Assembly (NCBI GenBank): GCA_903958115.1
Contig: CAJBRS010000025.1
Span: 1-9,356, forward strand
DNA length: 9,356 nucleotides
Direction of reading: 5' to 3'
Origin: an uncultured bacterium
GTDB lineage: Bacteria; Patescibacteriota; Minisyncoccia; Phycocordibacterales; CAWITU01
Position 1 is the stretch's first letter; each line of letters opens with the position of its first letter. The translations under genes were made by a program, and so were the position numbers. The notes under the pieces were generated by a model. It was not told where the DNA came from and made no database searches. It was given only the letters and a program-made list of their open reading frames with translations. This document shows positions 1-4,642 of the stretch, one piece after another.

Positions 1-1
1 A

Positions 2-1027
2 ATTCACATTGGTAAAAATCTTACCAAAGGTCTTGGTGCCGGCATGAATCCAGACACAGGAAAACGCGCAGCAGAAGAAACTCGAGAAGAAATTCAGGAA
101 GCTCTTAAAAATGCCGACATGGTTTTCATTTCTGGAGGAGAAGGAGGGGGCACCTGTACTGGTGCCGCTCCTATCGTTGCTCGTATTGCAAAAGAGATGG
201 GCGCTTTGACTGTTGGAGTTGTTACAAAACCATTTTCTTTCGAAGGGCGCGAAAGAATGCGGTTAGCAGACCTAGGGCTAGATCAACTACGACAATGCGT
301 TGATTCATTGATCGTCATTCCAAACGACAAACTACTTACCACTGTAAGTAAGGAGACTACAGCAAAACAAGCTTTCGCAATGTGTGATGAAATTCTAAAG
401 CAAGCCGTGGAAGGTATTTCTGACCTTATTACTACCCCAGGAACAATCGGTAACATCGACTTCGCAGATATCAGGGCTGTCATGGAAAATTCTGGCTCAG
501 CATTAATGGGAGTTGGTACAGCTTCTGGTGAAAAACGTGCAGAAGAAGCCGCTCGTATGGCTATTAATTCCCCACTTCTTGATGTTTCTATCAATGGAGC
601 AAAAGGTGTTTTGTTCTCAATCGCTGGAGCTGACGATCTAACAATGTTCGAAATTCAAGACGCTGCCAAGATGATCACCGACTCAATTGATCCAAGCGCA
701 AAAGTAATCTTCGGAACAGTAAGCGATGCTCGTCTTAAGAAGGGAGATATTCGCGTCACTGTAGTGGCCGCAGGTTTCCCAGAAAACTCTGTTAAAAAAA
801 CTTTATTCCAGACAGTACAAATAGAAACTCCTGAGGAAAAAAGAAACGCTATTTTTAGTAACATTGCACCTCTTATCAAGAAAGAATCAAAACCAATAGA
901 GGATGTTAAGCCAGCTCCCGCTGTCCAGCCAGCAACTCCTGCCACTCCAGTTATAAAGATTGAAGATGATAAGGATGATGATTGGGGTGCAGTACCAGCC
1001 TTCCTACGAAGATCAAAAATTAAATAA
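2..1027 (+). CDS. ftsZ: Cell division protein FtsZ, 5' end missing
   Basis: FtsZ is the tubulin-like GTPase that polymerises into the Z-ring at the division site. The reading frame is open from the window edge (first full codon at position 2), so about 55-60 N-terminal residues, including the first nucleotide-binding loops, are missing. The visible part starts at the conserved KGLGAG segment. It continues through the tubulin signature loop (nt 143-163), the T7 synergy loop NIDFAD (452-469) with the catalytic Asp that acts on the neighbouring subunit's GTP, and the C-terminal FtsZ domain. A short Pro/Ala-rich linker (about 900-965) leads to a conserved tail peptide, VPAFLRR, which in the family binds partners such as FtsA or SepF. 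The 3' end is therefore complete. The signature loop reads GGGTCTG where FtsZ normally has GGGTGTG or GGGTGSG. The next gene starts 6 nt after the stop, suggesting co-transcription. Family assignment is certain. Confidence 0.97.
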   Translation: MHIGKNLTKGLGAGMNPDTGKRAAEETREEIQEALKNADMVFISGGEGGGTCTGAAPIVARIAKEMGALTVGVVTKPFSFEGRERMRLADLGLDQLRQCVDSLIVIPNDKLLTTVSKETTAKQAFAMCDEILKQAVEGISDLITTPGTIGNIDFADIRAVMENSGSALMGVGTASGEKRAEEAARMAINSPLLDVSINGAKGVLFSIAGADDLTMFEIQDAAKMITDSIDPSAKVIFGTVSDARLKKGDIRVTVVAAGFPENSVKKTLFQTVQIETPEEKRNAIFSNIAPLIKKESKPIEDVKPAPAVQPATPATPVIKIEDDKDDDWGAVPAFLRRSKIK

Positions 1028-1033
1028 TCAATA

Positions 1034-1966
1034 ATGATTTACGACCTAGCAATTATTGGCGGAGGACCAGCCGGTGTAGCGGCTGGTGTCTACGCGTCTA
1101 GAAAAAGATTGAAAACTGTCTTTATTACTGACTCTTTTATTCGCCAGAGCGCCGTATCAGACGGAATTGAAAATTGGATTGGTACAATTAAAATTAGTGG
1201 CACCGAATTGGCCGAAAATCTAAAAAAACACCTACAAGCATACGCTGGTGATGTGGTTGATATTAAAGAAGGTCTACGAGCAAGCAGTATTGAAAAAAAA
1301 GACGGTTCTTTTATTATAAAAACAACCGGTGATACCGACAACACCTTCGAAGCAAAAACACTTCTCATCACAACTGGAAGCACAAGACGCAAGCTCGAAG
1401 CCAAAGGAGCTGAAGAATTTGATAACAAAGGCCTTACATATTGTGCTACCTGCGACGGCCCATTATTTGCCGACCAAGATGTTGCCGTGATTGGTGGAGG
1501 CAATGCTGCGTTTGAGACAGCAGCTCAATTACTCGCCTATTGCAAAAGTGTCACCTTATTAAATCGCACGGATCAATTCAGAGCCGACCAAGTCACTATC
1601 GACAAACTAAGTAAGAACCCTAAATTTAAGATCATTACAAATGCGCCAATTGACGCAGTAATTGGAGATAAATTTGTTAATGGAATTATTTATACAGACA
1701 AAACAACCAATCAAAAAATAACTTTGCCAACAAACGGCATATTTGTTGAGATTGGTTTGATACCAAATACATCATTTTTGAAAGAAGTAGTTGAATTAAA
1801 TCAAATCGGACAAATAGTAGTAGATCCAAGAAACCAGAGGACAAAGACAGAAGGTATCTGGGCAGCTGGAGACGTCACCGACGGCCTGTATCACCAAAAT
1901 AATATTGCTGCCGGAGATGCCGTCAAAGCACTGGAAGATATTTTTGGCTTTATACACACAAAATAG
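1034..1966 (+). CDS. Thioredoxin reductase-like FAD/NAD(P)H disulfide oxidoreductase
   Basis: This 310-residue protein has the length and full domain order of bacterial thioredoxin reductase (TrxB), which passes electrons from NADPH through FAD and a redox disulfide to thioredoxin. Residues 7-14 give the FAD-binding IGGGPAG. The redox motif CATC is at 137-140, and a second dinucleotide motif GGGNAA is at 154-159. The C-terminal FAD motif AAGDV is at 277-281. Some details recall the C-terminal half of AhpF: CDGPLF after the redox motif and the RADQV segment near 183-187. The usual NADPH-binding HRR.xFR of TrxB reads NRTDQFR here (177-183), so one of the arginines that contact the 2'-phosphate is replaced. 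Coenzyme preference and the real partner are therefore uncertain; no thioredoxin or AhpC gene is visible. It probably shares a transcript with ftsZ. No Shine-Dalgarno is seen before the ATG. Confidence 0.92.
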   Translation: MIYDLAIIGGGPAGVAAGVYASRKRLKTVFITDSFIRQSAVSDGIENWIGTIKISGTELAENLKKHLQAYAGDVVDIKEGLRASSIEKKDGSFIIKTTGDTDNTFEAKTLLITTGSTRRKLEAKGAEEFDNKGLTYCATCDGPLFADQDVAVIGGGNAAFETAAQLLAYCKSVTLLNRTDQFRADQVTIDKLSKNPKFKIITNAPIDAVIGDKFVNGIIYTDKTTNQKITLPTNGIFVEIGLIPNTSFLKEVVELNQIGQIVVDPRNQRTKTEGIWAAGDVTDGLYHQNNIAAGDAVKALEDIFGFIHTK

Positions 1967-1973
1967 AGTCCTC

Positions 1974-3122
1974 TTACTTTATTATTGGAGGAGTGCCGTT
2001 ATCATTCAAATAACTAACCAACTCACTAAAAGTGACACAGTGCACATTTGGCTTTCCACAAACATTTTCAGCAAATGTTTTCATAGCCTCCCAATAAACA
2101 CCGTCATTCCATTTTGAGAAGTGGTTGGCAACAACAATAGGTCCCCTATTTCCATTATAATTTGTATTGAAATATTCCATATAAGCCGACTCAACCTCAT
2201 TATAGTAGGTATCCCAAAGAGCTGTCCCTTTAACAGCCATTTCCTTATTCCCAGATTGTCTCGCCCACAAATTATAGTCCATAGAAACAATGGGCTTTTT
2301 GTTTTCGCCTAGAAGTATTACACCGAGCGGAATATGCCAAGTACCATAAGCATCTTTTTGTGGCCAAGAATCAACTTTACCAACTCCACTACCATCATAA
2401 GAGTAATGGAACTCATTTAATACTTTGTATAAATTGTCATTTACACCAAGATCTGGAGCTCTAAAACCATGAATACTCCCCAAAAAAGCAGGAATGTCTA
2501 CCGACACCGTGGGATTATTTTTTTGAACATTAGACATTAAAGAATTAAACGAATTAAACTCTTGTTTCCATTCATCATAACTCCAGGTGGCGCCATCATA
2601 ATGACCGGCAGAGTGAGAACCAATTTCGTTACCCTCAGCAAAGGCTGTGTTGAAAGCTTTTATTCGAGAAGAAATATCTTTGGAGGAGTCGGAAAAACCT
2701 ATGTTTGAGACACCAGCAGGTTGCCTCGGAGCCTGGTATAGAGTTGCATTATCTTTAGTAAGAAAATATGCGGCGTTTATAAAATAAGTAAAGTGAAGTG
2801 GTTTACCTTCTGATTGCATCTTTTGCTCAAATGCCAATGTTTCGTTTAACATATCAACTGACTTAGATCCATCAAAAGAAAACAATATAAATTGTGGTGT
2901 CGAACTAGAGACTTGATACCTTACCCTAGGAGACCCTAAGGCAAAATCAACATTAGCAGCAAAAGATTTAGAATTATTTGTATTTTCGTCAGTATCTATA
3001 TCACTACCAAGTCCGGAGTACGAGATTGCATGCAGAGGATGGATATTGAGGCGTAAAATAAAAAATGAGGAAACAGCCAATACAGCCACAACCATTAAAG
3101 CAATAATATTCCGGTATTTCAT
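1974..3122 (-). CDS. Exported polysaccharide deacetylase-like protein (CE4/NodB fold)
   Basis: The 382-residue product begins with a short basic stretch and a hydrophobic segment (about residues 6-23), so it is secreted or anchored by one N-terminal helix. The remainder resembles carbohydrate esterase family 4 deacetylases, which remove acetyl groups from chitin or peptidoglycan sugars using a metal ion. Visible family motifs are FSFDGS (81-86, motif 1), HSxxH at 170-174 (motif 2, two metal ligands), RAP at 221-223 (motif 3) and a late NH at 333-334 (motif 5, catalytic His). Motif 1 normally contains two adjacent aspartates (TFDD); here only Asp84 remains, followed by Gly. Two cysteines (355, 362) could form a disulfide. 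The start lies 6 nt after tRNA-Glu with no Shine-Dalgarno, so both are probably on one transcript. The gene end faces the flavoprotein gene 7 nt away, with no terminator seen. Fold assignment is good; enzymatic activity and substrate are inferred. Confidence 0.85.
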   Translation of the reverse strand: MKYRNIIALMVVAVLAVSSFFILRLNIHPLHAISYSGLGSDIDTDENTNNSKSFAANVDFALGSPRVRYQVSSSTPQFILFSFDGSKSVDMLNETLAFEQKMQSEGKPLHFTYFINAAYFLTKDNATLYQAPRQPAGVSNIGFSDSSKDISSRIKAFNTAFAEGNEIGSHSAGHYDGATWSYDEWKQEFNSFNSLMSNVQKNNPTVSVDIPAFLGSIHGFRAPDLGVNDNLYKVLNEFHYSYDGSGVGKVDSWPQKDAYGTWHIPLGVILLGENKKPIVSMDYNLWARQSGNKEMAVKGTALWDTYYNEVESAYMEYFNTNYNGNRGPIVVANHFSKWNDGVYWEAMKTFAENVCGKPNVHCVTFSELVSYLNDNGTPPIIK

Positions 3123-3128
3123 CTGATG

Positions 3129-3200
3129 TGACCCTACAGAGAATCGAACTCTGATTACCGCCTTGAAAAGGCGGTGTCCTAACCGTTAGACGATAGGGCC
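3129..3200 (-). tRNA. tRNA-Glu (UUC)
   Basis: Read on the minus strand, a full cloverleaf can be drawn. The acceptor GGCCCTA pairs with TAGGGTC (one G-T pair), the anticodon stem is CCGCC/GGCGG around loop TTTTCAA with anticodon TTC, and the T stem is CAGAG/CTCTG around TTCGATT. The discriminator is A. The following bases are CAT, so the CCA end is not encoded and must be added. The deacetylase-like start codon follows after 6 nt. Confidence 0.97.
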
Positions 3201-3228
3201 GTCTATTTGCTATAAAAATAGCTTCACT

Positions 3229-3256
3229 ACTATAACATTTTTGGTAAAAATGGCAA
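3229..3256 (-). promoter_or_regulatory. Probable sigma70-type promoter for tRNA-Glu and the deacetylase gene
   Basis: On the minus strand a -35 box TTGCCA (3256-3251) is followed after 16 nt by an extended -10 box, TGT plus TATAGT (3234-3229). It would start transcription about 20 nt upstream of tRNA-Glu. The -35 box lies inside the spacer of the oppositely directed promoter for tRNA-Ser. Assigned by sequence match only. Confidence 0.6.
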
Positions 3257-3269
3257 AAAGTGTTACGAT
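3241..3269 (+). promoter_or_regulatory. Probable sigma70-type promoter for tRNA-Ser
   Basis: TTGGTA (3241-3246) and TACGAT (3264-3269) are separated by 17 nt, and the -10 box is preceded by TG one base upstream (extended -10). The tRNA begins 9 nt after the -10 box, so transcription would start at or just before the mature 5' end. It overlaps the divergent promoter for tRNA-Glu. Confidence 0.55.
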
Positions 3270-3278
3270 TTCCCTACT

Positions 3279-3368
3279 GGAGGCGTGGGTGAGTGGTTGA
3301 AATCACCGCTCTCGAAAAGCGGCATGCTCGAAAGGGCATCGGAGGTTCAAATCCTCCCGCCTCCGCCA
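3279..3368 (+). tRNA. tRNA-Ser (CGA)
   Basis: A class II tRNA with a long variable arm, typical of serine. The acceptor GGAGGCG pairs with CGCCTCC, and the anticodon stem CCGCT/AGCGG encloses CTCGAAA, giving anticodon CGA (codon UCG). The variable arm contains GCTC...GGGC. The T stem is GGAGG/CCTCC around TTCAAAT. The discriminator is G, followed by an encoded CCA at 3366-3368, unlike the other two tRNAs here. It is followed by a hairpin-rich stretch and then the Nudix gene. Confidence 0.97.
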
Positions 3369-3385
3369 GGAGAGGAGGATTTGAA
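3346..3385 (+). repeat. 12-bp perfect inverted repeat between the tRNA-Ser T-arm and the downstream DNA
   Basis: TTCAAATCCTCC (3346-3357), the 3' half of the tRNA-Ser T-arm, is followed 16 nt later by its exact reverse complement GGAGGATTTGAA (3374-3385). Inside this, CTCC (3361-3364) can pair with GGAG (3369-3372) around the loop GCCA, so the precursor RNA can fold into an alternative hairpin that breaks the T stem and acceptor stem of the tRNA. No T-run follows, so it is not a standard terminator. Confidence 0.75.
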
Positions 3386-3397
3386 AGCCGGAGCGAA

Positions 3398-3430
3398 GTT
3401 GCTAAGTCGTCGACTTTGACGACAAGCAAC
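3398..3430 (+). repeat. Hairpin A in the tRNA-Ser/Nudix intergenic stretch
   Basis: GTTGCT (3398-3403) pairs with AGCAAC (3425-3430), and inside it GTCGTC (3406-3411) pairs with GACGAC (3418-3423), with a small internal loop and a 6-nt apical loop. The hairpin lies between two copies of GAGCGAAG (3391-3398 and 3431-3438), spaced exactly 40 nt apart. Confidence 0.7.
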
Positions 3431-3442
3431 GAGCGAAGCGGG

Positions 3443-3483
3443 GTCGCAGGGCTTTTTGCGATTAAGCAAAAAGAACCTGTGAC
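3443..3483 (+). repeat. Hairpin B in the tRNA-Ser/Nudix intergenic stretch
   Basis: CTTTTTGC (3452-3459) pairs perfectly with GCAAAAAG (3466-3473) around a 6-nt loop. The stem is extended by GTCGCAGG (3443-3450) against CCTGTGAC (3476-3483) with one G-T pair. No T-run follows on either strand, so it does not look like an intrinsic terminator. GATTTG (3378-3383) and CAAATC (3484-3489) could close an outer stem around hairpins A and B. Confidence 0.7.
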
Positions 3484-3503
3484 CAAATCATTAATTTTAT
3501 AAA

Positions 3504-4001
3504 ATGCAAACCCTACGCAACGCAACATTAGTCTTTTTAATAAATCGCTCTGAAACTGGAACGGGAGATCCTGGGAAGATCTCTTCTATTTGTTTAGCCA
3601 TGAAAAAGCGGGGCTTTGGAGTAAATAGGTGGAATGGAGCCGGTGGAAAAGTTGAGCAAGGTGAAAGCGTTGAAGAAGCGGCCAAGCGTGAAGTTCGAGA
3701 AGAAATTGGAGTTGAGATCGAATCACTTTATAAAGTTGCTGAGCTTTCATTCTTTTTCCCTCACAACCCAGCTTGGGATCAACTTGGAAATGTCTATTTT
3801 TGTGAGGAGTGGATTGGTGAACCAAAAGAGAGCGAAGAGATGAGACCTGCCTGGTTTCCTGTAGATGCAATTCCATACAAAGAAATGTGGCCTGATGACA
3901 TTTTCTGGTTACCGAGAGCCTTAGACGGAAACAAGATAGAAGCAAGCTTTACCTTTGGCGAAGACGATAAAATTATAAGTAAGAAAATAAATCTAAAATG
4001 A
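3504..4001 (+). CDS. MTH1-like Nudix hydrolase, probable oxidised-purine nucleotide diphosphatase
   Basis: The 165-residue protein carries a perfect Nudix box (G48-x5-E54-x7-REVREEIGV, ending at residue 70), the Mg-binding helix that hydrolyses nucleoside diphosphate-linked compounds. Beyond the box it matches the MTH1/NUDT1 branch closely: MKKRGFG (33-39), RWNG (42-45, with the base-contacting Asn), EMRPAWF (112-118) and MWPDD (128-132). The Trp and two Asp of the last motif recognise 8-oxo-dGTP and 2-hydroxy-dATP in the human enzyme. It most likely sanitises the oxidised nucleotide pool. Compared with MTH1 it has an insertion of about 10 residues (16-28) between the first strands. It follows tRNA-Ser by 135 nt, with no separate promoter or Shine-Dalgarno recognised. 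Its stop overlaps the next start as ATGA, so the two are probably translationally coupled. The family is sure; the substrate is inferred from the motifs. Confidence 0.93.
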   Translation: MQTLRNATLVFLINRSETGTGDPGKISSICLAMKKRGFGVNRWNGAGGKVEQGESVEEAAKREVREEIGVEIESLYKVAELSFFFPHNPAWDQLGNVYFCEEWIGEPKESEEMRPAWFPVDAIPYKEMWPDDIFWLPRALDGNKIEASFTFGEDDKIISKKINLK

Positions 4002-4522
4002 TCGAAATTGAAAAAACATTTTTGGCCAAATATTTACCGACTGATTTAAAAAATTTCCCTGCAAAAGAAATGCTGGATATATATGTCGGCACTGAGATGC
4101 CTCACCCAGATCTTCGCATCAGGAAAAATGGCGATAAATATGAATTCACTCGCAAATCCCCTATTTCTGAATCTGACGTGTCAGTTCAAAAAGAAACAAC
4201 AATTTCCCTATCAAAAAATGAGTTTGATGATTTGTCTTTTACAAGAGGCAAGAAAATCCAAAAGACCAGATATCTATACAAGTTAGCCACTGGAGAAATA
4301 GCTGAAATTGACGTGTTTGGCGGTGACCTATCAGGGTTAGTCGTGGTTGATATTGAATTTTCATCGGAGAATGGCAAAAATGATTTTTCTATGCCGGATT
4401 TCTGCCTAGTCGAAGTAACTCAGGAAGATTTTATCGCCGGTGGTATGCTTGCGGGTAAGAAATACGCCGATATTGAGACCTCGTTAAATAAATTCGGATA
4501 CCAGAAAATAACATTGGCATAA
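3998..4522 (+). CDS. CYTH-domain (triphosphate tunnel metalloenzyme) protein
   Basis: The 174 residues match the CYTH fold, an eight-stranded tunnel lined with acidic and basic residues that binds triphosphates; members are adenylate cyclase class IV, thiamine triphosphatase and inorganic triphosphatase. The N-terminal strand reads IEIEKTFL, close to the family ExExK signature, but the final Lys is Thr7, with Lys6 beside it. Further signatures are LRIRK (39-43), a KET strand (66-68), KTRY (89-92), EIDVF (103-107) with GL (113-114), VVDIEF (116-121) and YADIE (156-160). A hydrolase of inorganic or nucleoside triphosphates is likelier than a cyclase, since small bacterial members usually are, but this cannot be decided here. 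It overlaps the Nudix gene by 4 nt, so a joint role in clearing phosphate compounds is plausible. No Shine-Dalgarno is visible. Confidence 0.87.
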   Translation: MIEIEKTFLAKYLPTDLKNFPAKEMLDIYVGTEMPHPDLRIRKNGDKYEFTRKSPISESDVSVQKETTISLSKNEFDDLSFTRGKKIQKTRYLYKLATGEIAEIDVFGGDLSGLVVVDIEFSSENGKNDFSMPDFCLVEVTQEDFIAGGMLAGKKYADIETSLNKFGYQKITLA

Positions 4523-4523
4523 A

Positions 4524-4562
4524 CTAGCCTTTTTTGATAGATTAGATGACACATGGCTAGCC
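4524..4562. repeat. CTAGCC repeat and palindrome in front of tRNA-Val
   Basis: The 44-nt gap between the CYTH gene and tRNA-Val has CTAGCC at 4524-4529, followed by six T, and the 8-bp palindrome GGCTAGCC at 4555-4562. The first copy can pair with GGCTAG over a 25-nt loop, or the pair can be read as a direct repeat of CTAGCC 33 nt apart. It might be a binding site or a weak hairpin. I found no convincing promoter for tRNA-Val in this gap. Confidence 0.3.
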
Positions 4563-4566
4563 AAAT

Positions 4567-4640
4567 GCGCGGTTAGCTCAGCTGGTTAGAGCGTCCCCTT
4601 GACGTGGGGAAGGCCGGGGATTCGAATTCCTCACCGCGCA
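4567..4640 (+). tRNA. tRNA-Val (GAC)
   Basis: A complete cloverleaf: acceptor GCGCGGT with ACCGCGC, and anticodon stem TCCCC/GGGGA around TTGACGT, giving anticodon GAC (codon GUC). The variable loop is AGGCC, and the T stem is GGGGA/TCCTC around TTCGAAT with one G-T pair. The discriminator A is at 4640; the following CA and the tsaD start codon show that CCA is not encoded. The tsaD ATG begins only 2 nt downstream. Confidence 0.97.
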
Positions 4641-4642
4641 CA

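Noticed and set aside
1967..1973. Bidirectional terminator between the convergent flavoprotein and deacetylase genes
   Set aside because: Only 7 nt separate the stops, and I could not find a stable stem with a T-run at either end.
1974..3200. Minus-strand block as a mobile island inserted among plus-strand genes
   Set aside because: No terminal repeats, integrase or transposase are present, and base composition by eye matches the neighbours.
3443..3483. Intrinsic terminator after tRNA-Ser
   Set aside because: The hairpin is strong but no T-run follows on either strand.
3274..3528. Minus-strand open frame containing GGFEPPMPFRACRFSRAV
   Set aside because: This is the antisense translation of tRNA-Ser, a common false gene call; the tRNA cloverleaf explains the sequence fully.
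4534..4562. Promoter for tRNA-Val with TTGATA as -35
   Set aside because: The position 16-18 nt downstream holds GGCTAGCC, which has no likeness to a -10 box.
4604..4642. Longer N-terminus for TsaD
   Set aside because: The extra 13 codons lie inside tRNA-Val, and the canonical TsaD start MKILGIETSCDET fits the ATG at 4643.
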